NCBI GenBank assembly: GCA_902566315.1
Contig: CACFIL010000003.1
Coordinates: 1 to 64,000 of the forward strand
Origin: an uncultured Pelagibacteraceae bacterium
GTDB lineage: Bacteria > Pseudomonadota > Alphaproteobacteria > Pelagibacterales > Pelagibacteraceae
Length of the DNA stretch: 64,000 nucleotides
Direction of reading: 5' to 3'
Shown piece after piece: positions 38,071 through 44,861 of the stretch (within the stretch, counting starts at the first letter, position 1; every line of letters begins with the position of its first letter). Made by a program: the position numbers and the translations under genes. The notes below the pieces were generated by a model, which was not told where the DNA came from, did not search any database, and saw nothing but the letters and a program-made list of their open reading frames with translations.

Positions 38071-38663
38071 AAAGAATAAATATAAGTACTGAAAAATCAC
38101 CAAATTTTATTGGATGCTGGTACCTTAATAATGAAAATATTAGCAAAGGTATAATTAATTTTTTTGAGTCAAACCAATCTTTCCAAAAAAAAGGAACTAC
38201 AGCAAAAGGAGTTGAAGAAAATAGAAAAAGATCAACAGATATAACAATAAGCCCAAATAAATTATCAGATCCTAAATATAAAGTTTTTCAAGATTATTTT
38301 TCTGAACTTCAAAAATGTTTTTTGGACTATAGAGAACAGTGGCCGTTTGTGAAAGAGTTTTTAACAAAAGTTAACGTTGGACCTTTTAATGTCCAAAAAT
38401 ACTTTCCGGGAGATCATTTTGCAGCTCTACATTCTGAAAGAACAAATTTGTCAACGCTGCATAGAATCTTTGCTTTTATGACATACTTAAACGACGTTAA
38501 TGATGGAGGAACCACTAACTTCGATCACTATGGATTAAAAATTAAGCCTGAAAATAATAAAACATTAATTTGGCCAGCTGAATGGACACACGCGCATACA
38601 GGGTCTGTATTAAAAAGTGGAACGAAGTATATAATTACAGGTTGGTTTGATTTTGCATCTTAA
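38067..38663 (+). CDS. 2-oxoglutarate/Fe(II)-dependent oxygenase, prolyl 4-hydroxylase type
   Basis: A 198-residue protein with the double-stranded beta-helix oxygenase fold signatures. The iron ligands are probably His122 and Glu124 (LHSER) with His177 (HAHTG), and Lys187 may bind 2-oxoglutarate. YLNDVNDGGTTNFDHYGLKI, then PENNKTLIWPAEW is the usual P4H core. Most members use HxD, so HxE here is a variant. It probably hydroxylates a peptide or protein side chain. It lies between a TPR gene and a TPR-sulfotransferase gene. Confidence 0.82.
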   Translation: MKRINISTEKSPNFIGCWYLNNENISKGIINFFESNQSFQKKGTTAKGVEENRKRSTDITISPNKLSDPKYKVFQDYFSELQKCFLDYREQWPFVKEFLTKVNVGPFNVQKYFPGDHFAALHSERTNLSTLHRIFAFMTYLNDVNDGGTTNFDHYGLKIKPENNKTLIWPAEWTHAHTGSVLKSGTKYIITGWFDFAS

Positions 38664-38698
38664 AATAAACACTCAAAATCTTTATTTCATTTATTTAA

Positions 38699-40339
38699 AT
38701 GAGCTCTAAAAACTTCTTATATAACAAAAAGATTATTTTAGATAATTTTAACAAAGGCAAATTTGAAAAAGTTGTTAAACTTGGAAAGAAATTGCTAAAA
38801 TTAAAAAAAGATTTTCAAATATTATATGTATTAGGATTAACTTATTTAACCTTAAAGAATTATTTAGAAGCTGAAAAATATTTTAGTAATATTGTTTTAT
38901 TGAAGCCTGATGCAGAAAATTATTACATATATGGGAATATTCATAAGCAATTGAAAAATTATAATAAAGCCTCAGAATATTTTTTAAAAGCCATTAGTCT
39001 AAAGCATGACTATTCAGAAGCTTATAATAATTTAGGAAATACTAAATTTAAATTAGGGTTAACTGAAGAAGCAATCAAAAATTACAAAAATGCAATAAAA
39101 TTTAGTAAAAAAAATATTCAGGCTTATTTTAATTTAGCACACGTCTTCAGTGAAGAAAAAAATTTTGAAGACCTAAAAAAAATACTTCAAGAAGTATTGA
39201 AATTAGATGAAAAAAATACCACAGCCTTGAATGACTTAGGATACCTAAATTTAATTCTTGGAAATATAGATGAAGGAAGAAGATTATTTAAAAAAGTAAT
39301 TGAAATTGACAACAAACACATAAGAGCCTTTAAAAATTATTTTTTAATTACAAAAGTAGAAAAAGATAACGAATTTTTAAAAAAACTAGAAAAAATTGAC
39401 TTATCAAATGTAAATAATGAGGATAAAATATTTGCATACACTAGTCTTAGTAAATGTAACTTTGATTTAGATAATTCTGATTTAGCTCTTAAGTATCTCG
39501 CAGAGTCACATAAAATAAAAAAACTAAAGTCAAACTTTAGTTTTGAAACAGAAAAAAAACTCTTTGATAAAATAAAAAATATTTTTAAACAAAATGAAGA
39601 TAGACCAAATAAGCATACAAATAAGCTTGATTTCATACCAATTTTTATTCTTGGTATGCCAAGATCTGGAACAACTCTATTAGAACAAGTTCTTTCATCT
39701 CACTCAAATATACATGGTGCTGGTGAACTTAATTACTTGCCTAAAATTATAGATGATGTTGGGTTAGATAAGATTAAAAACTTTGATAGCTTTATTAAAA
39801 ATATAAGATCTGAATATTATAAAAAAATTATGCAATTAAGTAACAAAAAATTTATTATTGATAAATTACCAATGAATTTTAGATGGATAGGCTTCATAGT
39901 CAAAGCCTTTCCTGAAGCTAAAATAATTCACGTGCAAAGAAATCCAATGGCTATTTGTTGGTCAAATTACAAAATTAATTTTCCTGATCCAGGTATGGAT
40001 TATTCTCTAAGTCAAAAGGACACTGCAAAATATTATATATTGTATGATGACCTCATGAAATTTTGGTCAGAAAGACTAAAAAAAAAAATAATAAACATAA
40101 ACTATGAAAATTTTGTAAATAATTTTGTAAATCAAACACACAGTTTAGTTGAGAAACTTGAAATTAAATGGGAAGAAAATCTTAAAAATTATAGGAAAAA
40201 TGCTAGACCAGTACAAACCGCATCTCTCTTGCAGGTGAGGGGAACAATTAAAAAAAATACCTCTGAAGATTGGAAAAAATATAGACATCATTTAAAAGTA
40301 ATGCAGGAAACTCTAGATGCAGCTAAAATAGAATATTAA
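38699..40339 (+). CDS. TPR-sulfotransferase fusion protein
   Basis: A 546-residue two-part protein. Residues about 10-215 are TPR units (YYIYGNIHKQLKNYNKASEY, EAYNNLGNTKFKLGLTEEAI). Residues about 313-530 are a sulfotransferase with the 5'-phosphosulfate loop GMPRSGTTLLEQVLSSH and the 3'-phosphate region HVQRNPMAICWSNYK. Tyrosylprotein-sulfotransferase-like bacterial proteins have this loop sequence, so a peptide acceptor is possible. There is no signal peptide. It follows the hydroxylase-like gene after 35 bases. The three genes 37324-40339 may form one modification unit. Confidence 0.87.
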   Translation: MSSKNFLYNKKIILDNFNKGKFEKVVKLGKKLLKLKKDFQILYVLGLTYLTLKNYLEAEKYFSNIVLLKPDAENYYIYGNIHKQLKNYNKASEYFLKAISLKHDYSEAYNNLGNTKFKLGLTEEAIKNYKNAIKFSKKNIQAYFNLAHVFSEEKNFEDLKKILQEVLKLDEKNTTALNDLGYLNLILGNIDEGRRLFKKVIEIDNKHIRAFKNYFLITKVEKDNEFLKKLEKIDLSNVNNEDKIFAYTSLSKCNFDLDNSDLALKYLAESHKIKKLKSNFSFETEKKLFDKIKNIFKQNEDRPNKHTNKLDFIPIFILGMPRSGTTLLEQVLSSHSNIHGAGELNYLPKIIDDVGLDKIKNFDSFIKNIRSEYYKKIMQLSNKKFIIDKLPMNFRWIGFIVKAFPEAKIIHVQRNPMAICWSNYKINFPDPGMDYSLSQKDTAKYYILYDDLMKFWSERLKKKIININYENFVNNFVNQTHSLVEKLEIKWEENLKNYRKNARPVQTASLLQVRGTIKKNTSEDWKKYRHHLKVMQETLDAAKIEY

Positions 40340-40404
40340 ATGTTCAAGATTAATATTTGACTATTGCTTAATTTCAAAAAAACTACTACTTTCAACCATT
40401 ATAG

Positions 40405-40450
40405 AACAAGCGGGCATAGCTCAGTGGTAGAGCGTCTCGTTGCCAACGAG
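40405..40450 (+). repeat. Left 46-bp direct repeat (attL-like)
   Basis: Starts AACAAGCGGGCATAGCTCAG and ends CCAACGAG, identical over all 46 bases to 42052-42097. It covers the tRNA-Gly 5' half through the 3' side of the anticodon stem. Beyond 40450 the sequence departs, though scattered matches to the tRNA 3' half remain (GTC, GGTT, CC, TTGC within 40451-40475). Confidence 0.9.
40410..40450 (+). pseudogene. Truncated tRNA-Gly (5' half only)
   Basis: Bases 1-41 of tRNA-Gly(GCC) are intact, including acceptor 5' strand, D arm and anticodon arm with GCC, but the T arm and acceptor 3' strand are missing or decayed, so no functional tRNA can form. It lies 70 bases after the TPR-sulfotransferase gene. 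Within 40340-40643 nothing else is coding; only the repeats described here and the leader of the propeller gene are visible. Confidence 0.85.
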
Positions 40451-40509
40451 GTAGTCCTTGGTTTTTTATCCTTGCTAATCTTAGTCTTTCTCAACGTCTA
40501 GTTAATCTT

Positions 40510-40526
40510 GACACACTCACGACACA
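40510..40526 (+). repeat. Left 17-base internal direct repeat
   Basis: GACACACTCACGACACA, identical to 41965-41981. A third GACACA follows five bases later (40531-40536), so the left end has GACACA units at roughly 10-11-base spacing. The spacing of one helical turn would suit an arm-type recombinase binding site. Confidence 0.8.
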
Positions 40527-40643
40527 CTTTGACACAGAAAAGAAAAATTATGGTGAGTGGAATAAAATATAATTGTAATTAAACTGTTACAAATTTTTCA
40601 TCTTGTTTTGATAACTTTTCAGAAAATCAAATAGGAATATATA

Positions 40644-41894
40644 ATGATAAAATTAATCTTAGCAGGCCTTCTGTCCTCAACTGCATTTGTTAGCACAGTA
40701 AATGCAGACTTTAAAGAAATTGGGAAATTTGGAACACCAGCAAATAACCCTAGTGCAGAAGAAACTTCAGCAGAAATAATTGCAGCAACAGCAGATGGCA
40801 TGAAACTGGTATATAGCGATAGCCCTGCAAACGCATTAGGCATGATTGATATTACTGATCCAGCAAATCCGAAACCATTAGGCCACATGAATTTAGGTGG
40901 TGAACCAACTAGTGTTGCAATCAAAAATGGACAAGCATTTGTAGGTATTAATACTTCTCCAAACTATGTAGAGCCAAGTGGTCACTTATTAGTTGTTGAT
41001 CTTGCCTCAGGAAAAGAAGTTACAAAAGTAGAACTAGGTGGACAGCCAGACTCGGTTGCAGTTAGTCCAGATGGAACTTTTGTGGCAATAGCTATTGAAA
41101 ATGAACGTAACGAAGATATCAACGATGAAAAAATTCCACAACTTCCAGGGGGTTTTGTGGCAATTATTAATTTAGCAGATAACAGTGTTACTAAAGCGGA
41201 CTTAGTTGGTTTTTCAACTATTGCTCCTAACGATCCAGAGCCTGAGTTTGTTGATATCAATAATTTAGGTGAAATAGTTGTTACTATGCAAGAGAATAAC
41301 TGGATGGCGGTTATTGATCGAAGTGGAAAAGTAATTTCAGAGTTTGATGCAGGACTAGTAACATTAGAAGGTGTTGACAATAAAAAAGACGGTGAACTAA
41401 AGATGGTTGATACCATTGAGAATGTTCGTAGAGAACCAGACGCAGTTAAGTGGATTGACAATGATCATTTTGCAACTGCAAATGAAGGTGACTATAAACA
41501 TGAAGCACCGGGTCAAGCAAAACGTGGTGGTAGTCGTGGATGGACAATCTTTAATAAAAATGGTTCGGTGGTATACGAGTCAGGTTCGTCATATGAAAGA
41601 GCACTCGCTTCAGCAGGTTACTGGCCAGAAAAACGTGCAGAGAAAAAAGGTGTAGAACCAGAGTCAGTTGAAGTAGCAATGTATGGTGATACACGTTATA
41701 TCTTTGTTGGTGCTGAAAGAGCAAATGCTATCGGTGTTTATAAAGCAAATGATTTAACAAACCCAGAATTAGTTACTATATTACCAACAGGTATTGGACC
41801 AGAAGGTTTGGTTGCTATTCCACAACGGAACTTATTTATAAGTGCTAATGAAGTTGACAAAGAAAAATCAGTTACAATTTATAGCTTAGATTAA
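40644..41894 (+). CDS. Secreted beta-propeller protein (choice-of-anchor-I / alkaline-phosphatase-like)
   Basis: A 416-residue protein with signal peptide MIKLILAGLLSSTAFVSTVNA. The repeat pattern MIDITDPANPKPLGHMNLGG, then EPTSVAIKNGQAFV, then GGQPDSVAVSPDGTFVAIAI is that of seven-bladed propellers related to the choice-of-anchor-I family. Full-length relatives are often longer, so this may be a single-domain form. The function is unknown; an extracellular binding or phosphatase-like role is possible. The gene lies alone in the tRNA-bounded island with AGGA about ten bases before the ATG. CGT arginine codons are frequent here and rare in neighbours, and GC is visibly higher (25 of 60 bases in 41521-41580), suggesting transfer. 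Confidence 0.8.
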   Translation: MIKLILAGLLSSTAFVSTVNADFKEIGKFGTPANNPSAEETSAEIIAATADGMKLVYSDSPANALGMIDITDPANPKPLGHMNLGGEPTSVAIKNGQAFVGINTSPNYVEPSGHLLVVDLASGKEVTKVELGGQPDSVAVSPDGTFVAIAIENERNEDINDEKIPQLPGGFVAIINLADNSVTKADLVGFSTIAPNDPEPEFVDINNLGEIVVTMQENNWMAVIDRSGKVISEFDAGLVTLEGVDNKKDGELKMVDTIENVRREPDAVKWIDNDHFATANEGDYKHEAPGQAKRGGSRGWTIFNKNGSVVYESGSSYERALASAGYWPEKRAEKKGVEPESVEVAMYGDTRYIFVGAERANAIGVYKANDLTNPELVTILPTGIGPEGLVAIPQRNLFISANEVDKEKSVTIYSLD

Positions 41895-41911
41895 TAACTA
41901 AATTAAGCCTG

Positions 41912-41929
41912 TGGGGGCGTTAGCCCCCA
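41912..41929 (+). terminator. GC-rich hairpin after the propeller gene
   Basis: TGGGGGC (41912-41918) pairs with GCCCCCA (41923-41929) around a GTTA loop, 18 bases after the stop codon. It is the most GC-rich intergenic hairpin in the window. No T-run follows, so it may act as an mRNA 3'-end stabiliser or a weak terminator. Confidence 0.5.
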
Positions 41930-41964
41930 ACATAAACTTTCATGTAAAGTTTTAAAAAAATCTC

Positions 41965-41981
41965 GACACACTCACGACACA
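41965..41981 (+). repeat. Right 17-base internal direct repeat
   Basis: GACACACTCACGACACA, same orientation as 40510-40526, 70 bases before the right 46-bp repeat. If the unit were circular, the two copies would flank the 46-bp core at 59 and 70 bases. Confidence 0.8.
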
Positions 41982-42014
41982 GTTGGTGATAAATTTTACT
42001 AATTTAACTAATAC

Positions 42015-42043
42015 TTGCATTTCTAAAAACCGCTATCTATAAT
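42015..42043 (+). promoter_or_regulatory. Promoter of tRNA-Gly
   Basis: TTGCAT (42015-42020) and a perfect TATAAT (42038-42043) are spaced by 17 bases, with the tRNA starting at 42057. This promoter lies inside the island. The equivalent position upstream of the truncated left copy has only TATAGA (40400-40405) without a recognisable -35. Confidence 0.7.
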
Positions 42044-42051
42044 GATTTTTT

Positions 42052-42097
42052 AACAAGCGGGCATAGCTCAGTGGTAGAGCGTCTCGTTGCCAACGAG
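42052..42097 (+). repeat. Right 46-bp direct repeat (attR-like)
   Basis: Identical to 40405-40450; here it runs on into the intact tRNA-Gly 3' half. Confidence 0.9.
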
Positions 42098-42131
42098 AAG
42101 GTCGTGGGTTCGAGTCCCATTGCCCGCTCCA
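42057..42131 (+). tRNA. tRNA-Gly (anticodon GCC), CCA encoded
   Basis: The cloverleaf is complete: acceptor GCGGGCA/TGCCCGC, D arm GCTC/GAGC, anticodon stem TCTCG/CGAGA with loop TTGCCAA, T arm GTGGG/CCCAT with TTCGAGT, discriminator T and encoded CCA at 42129-42131. A sulfotransferase ORF starts five bases after CCA, so the primary transcript is probably a tRNA-mRNA fusion cut by tRNA 3'-end processing. Confidence 0.97.
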
Positions 42132-42136
42132 AAATT

Positions 42137-42982
42137 ATGATTATTTGGATCGCCTCCTATCCCAAAAGTGGAAATACATATCTAAGATCTTTCATTTCTT
42201 CATATTTTTTTTCAAAAAAAGGGAAATTTGATTTTGATTTACTTTTAAATATTCTCCAATTTCCATCGGTTAAATTTGCAAAAAAAAAAATTTATTCTGA
42301 ATTAGAAGCAAGTCAAAGTTGGATTTTTAATCAGCAACAGTTTTTCTCAGATGGAAACATACATTTTATAAAGACACATAGCAATTTAAATGAATACAAA
42401 GGAAATAATTTTACTACCAAAAATTTAACGCTTGGTGGAATTTATATAGTCAGAGATCCAAGAAATTTAATAACTTCAATGACTCATCATTATTCATTAG
42501 ATTATGATCAAGCATATTCAAAGCTAATTAATGAAAATCAAACTCTTTTAGAAAAACCTATGGATGGTGATTATAGTAATTTTACGTTTTTGGGATCATG
42601 GTCTAGTCATTACAAGTCTTGGAAAAATACAAATGAATTTAAAATTTTGTTTATAAAGTATGAGGATTTAGAAAATAATAAATATGAGACTTTTAAAAAA
42701 ATAGTCAATTTTATAAATACTTTAAAAAAAAATAAATCGTCAATTAATGAAAAAAAACTTATTAATTCTATTAACTCTACAAATTTTTCTAATTTAAAAA
42801 ATAAAGAGGAAAGGGAGGGTTTCGAAGAAAGTATATATTCAAGATTGGGAGAAAAAAAACCTTTTTTCAATTTAGGTTTTAATAATAGATGGCAAAAAAT
42901 CTTGCCAAAAAATATTTTAAATAAATTAAATAATGCTTTGCAAAATGAATTAAATGACTTAAATTATATTATTCATGAATGA
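42137..42982 (+). CDS. Sulfotransferase-family protein downstream of tRNA-Gly
   Basis: A 281-residue protein, start ATG 42137 (MIIWIASYPKSGNTYLR). The longer frame would start inside the tRNA and is rejected. The PAPS loop YPKSGNT is at residues 8-14 and IVRDPRNLITS at about 105-115. It is a paralog of the protein at 11554-12414 by its identical motif spacing. There is no room for a ribosome-binding site between the tRNA and the ATG, so translation is likely leaderless after tRNA processing. A coding run of 11 A occurs at 42280-42290. It overlaps phhB by 8 bases. The acceptor is unknown. Confidence 0.85.
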   Translation: MIIWIASYPKSGNTYLRSFISSYFFSKKGKFDFDLLLNILQFPSVKFAKKKIYSELEASQSWIFNQQQFFSDGNIHFIKTHSNLNEYKGNNFTTKNLTLGGIYIVRDPRNLITSMTHHYSLDYDQAYSKLINENQTLLEKPMDGDYSNFTFLGSWSSHYKSWKNTNEFKILFIKYEDLENNKYETFKKIVNFINTLKKNKSSINEKKLINSINSTNFSNLKNKEEREGFEESIYSRLGEKKPFFNLGFNNRWQKILPKNILNKLNNALQNELNDLNYIIHE

Positions 42983-43310
42983 TCTAGCAGACAAAAAATG
43001 TATTCCGTGTGAGGGTGGTATACCAAGTTTTAACTTAGAAGAAATACACAAGTATCTCAAGAAGGTTGATGGCTGGGATGTAGAGTCAATCGAAAATAAG
43101 AACTATTATATTATTAAAAACTTCAAATTTAATAATTTCTTAGAGAGTCAGACTTTTGTGAATAAAGTCGGAGAAGTAGCTGAAAATGAAGGTCATCATC
43201 CTGATATATGGTTTGGATGGGGATACGCAAAGATTAAAATACAAACCCATGCAATAAATGGATTGCATGAAAGCGATTTTGTTCTTGCCGCAAAAATAGA
43301 TAAAATATAA
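42975..43310 (+). CDS. phhB: 4a-hydroxytetrahydrobiopterin dehydratase (pterin carbinolamine dehydratase)
   Basis: A 111-residue PCD/DCoH protein with the substrate motif NEGHHPDIWFGWGYAKIKI and HAINGLHESDF. It recycles the pterin formed by phenylalanine hydroxylase, or acts as a generic pterin dehydratase; phhA is not in this window. The start overlaps the sulfotransferase end by 8 bases. Confidence 0.93.
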   Translation: MNDLADKKCIPCEGGIPSFNLEEIHKYLKKVDGWDVESIENKNYYIIKNFKFNNFLESQTFVNKVGEVAENEGHHPDIWFGWGYAKIKIQTHAINGLHESDFVLAAKIDKI

Positions 43311-43316
43311 AAATTT

Positions 43317-44861
43317 TTAATGCTTAAAGTGTCTGGTTTTTGAAAATACTAATATAACACCTAATTTGTCTGCAAACTTAATAATTTCTTTATCACGAAT
43401 GGATCCAGAAGGTTGAATTATTGCGCTTACTCCATTTTGAACTAAAGTTTCAATTCCATCTACGAATGGAAAAAATGCATCTGAGGCTCCTATGATTATG
43501 TCATTTTCACGAATTTTTTGGAATTTTTTCATTTTATTTATCGCTATTTTACAACTATCTAACCTACTTGATTGACCCGATCCAATCCCAATAGTTGAGC
43601 TGTCTTTTGTTAGAACGATTGCATTAGACTTTACGCTTCTACATATATTGAAAGCAAATATTAAGTCATCCAAAATTTTCTTTGTTGGTTTAACTTTAGA
43701 TACAACTTTAAAATTATGTCTAGTAAAAATTTTGTTATCTGCACTTTGAAGTAATAAAGAATCGAAGTGGCTAGTGATATTGTTTAAGTTTTGTTTACCT
43801 AATTTTGACGCATCAATTAATCTTAAATTTTTCTTTTTCCTTAGAATTTTAAGTGAATCTTTATCAAAACCAATTCCAATGATTACTTCTAAAAAAATTT
43901 TATTCAATTCTAAGGCTATTTTTTTATTTACTTTAAAATTACATGAAACAATTCCTCCAAATGCACTTATAGGATCACAAGCCAAAGCTTCTTTATAACT
44001 TTCAATTTTATTATTATTAATCGATACACCACATGGATTCGCGTGTTTTACAATTACAGTTCCAGTATTTTTTGGAAGTGTTCTTGAAATATTAAGAGCT
44101 GCATAAATATCATTATAATTGTTATAACTGAGTTTTTTCCCATTCAATTTGGATATATTTAAATTATTACTTTTAGAATAAATTGCAGAATATTGATGAG
44201 GGTTTTCACCGTATCGTAAAACTTCAACTAAATTACCATGAATAGTTTTTTTCTGAGGAAAGTAGTCTTTATTTTCATTATTCAAATATTCTGAAATGAC
44301 AGAGTCATAGTATGCTGTAAAATTAAAAGCTTCTTGAGATAATTTTTTTCTAAATTCCAAACTTGTGGAACCTTTATTTTTTTTTAAATTCAAAACAAAT
44401 TCTTTGTACTGATGTGGAGAGGTTAGAACGGTCGTATATTTATAGTTTTTAGCCGCTGCTCTAACAAGTGTTGGTCCTCCAATATCTATATTTTCAATGA
44501 GTTTATTATGATTTCTTGTACTTCTTAACTTTGCTTCAAATGGGTAAAAATTAACAATAACTAGATCTATTTCATCATAACTATTCTTCTTGAGCTGTTT
44601 TTTATGAATTTTGTTTTCTCTTTTATTTAAAATACCCGCATATAACTTTGGATGAAGTGTTTTTACCCTACCATCTAAAATCTCATCAGTATTTGTATAT
44701 TCTGATACTTCTGTGCATTTAAAGCCTAATTTCTTAATCTCTCTAGATGTACCCCCTGAGCTTATAATATTCACTTTGTATTTTTCAAGGGTATTTAATA
44801 CTAACTTTAAATCAGATTTATCTGAAAGAGATATAATTGCTCTTTTAATTTTATTACTCAT
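43317..44861 (-). CDS. purH: Bifunctional AICAR transformylase / IMP cyclohydrolase
   Basis: A 514-residue PurH from ATG 44861, which overlaps the upstream stop codon as ATGA; another in-frame ATG at 44879 would add six residues. The cyclohydrolase part has SSGGTSREIKKLG and DGRVKTLHPKLYAGIL; the transformylase part has VKHANPCGVS and DAFFPFVDGIE. It completes purine synthesis and uses the AICAR released by HisHF. It is downstream of rpe and the heparinase-like gene, an order shared by many alphaproteobacteria. Confidence 0.97.
   Translation of the reverse strand: MSNKIKRAIISLSDKSDLKLVLNTLEKYKVNIISSGGTSREIKKLGFKCTEVSEYTNTDEILDGRVKTLHPKLYAGILNKRENKIHKKQLKKNSYDEIDLVIVNFYPFEAKLRSTRNHNKLIENIDIGGPTLVRAAAKNYKYTTVLTSPHQYKEFVLNLKKNKGSTSLEFRKKLSQEAFNFTAYYDSVISEYLNNENKDYFPQKKTIHGNLVEVLRYGENPHQYSAIYSKSNNLNISKLNGKKLSYNNYNDIYAALNISRTLPKNTGTVIVKHANPCGVSINNNKIESYKEALACDPISAFGGIVSCNFKVNKKIALELNKIFLEVIIGIGFDKDSLKILRKKKNLRLIDASKLGKQNLNNITSHFDSLLLQSADNKIFTRHNFKVVSKVKPTKKILDDLIFAFNICRSVKSNAIVLTKDSSTIGIGSGQSSRLDSCKIAINKMKKFQKIRENDIIIGASDAFFPFVDGIETLVQNGVSAIIQPSGSIRDKEIIKFADKLGVILVFSKTRHFKH

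Larger units (their letters stand above)
40405..42097 (+). mobile_element. Small tRNA-Gly-bounded island (putative integrase-less integrated element)
   Basis: Identical 46-bp direct repeats (40405-40450 and 42052-42097), made of the 5' half of tRNA-Gly(GCC) plus six bases before it, bound a unit of 1647 bp. The unit carries a single secreted beta-propeller gene (40644-41894), its hairpin terminator, and a consensus promoter for the right-hand tRNA. A 17-base direct repeat lies inside each end. No integrase, transposase or inverted repeats are visible. The structure fits site-specific integration at the anticodon region of a tRNA gene, with the element restoring the promoter and 5' half. A decayed tandem tRNA duplication is the main alternative. 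Confidence 0.6.

Noticed and set aside
40451..40509. Remnant of an integrase gene next to the left tRNA fragment
   Set aside because: All minus-strand frames through this stretch are short or interrupted and show no recombinase motif, so it is recorded as non-coding.
40982..41461. 159-residue antisense frame in the propeller gene
   Set aside because: Shadow of a coding sequence with higher GC; serine-rich translation without motifs or ribosome site.
42071..42136. Upstream extension of the sulfotransferase frame into the tRNA-Gly gene
   Set aside because: The added residues are the translation of the tRNA; the paralog at 11554 starts at the equivalent of ATG 42137.
37768..42290. Runs of 11 T (37768-37778) and 11 A (42280-42290) as phase-variation sites
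   Set aside because: Runs of ten A or T occur in several housekeeping genes here (coaE, smr, rsmG), so the length is not exceptional for this base composition.
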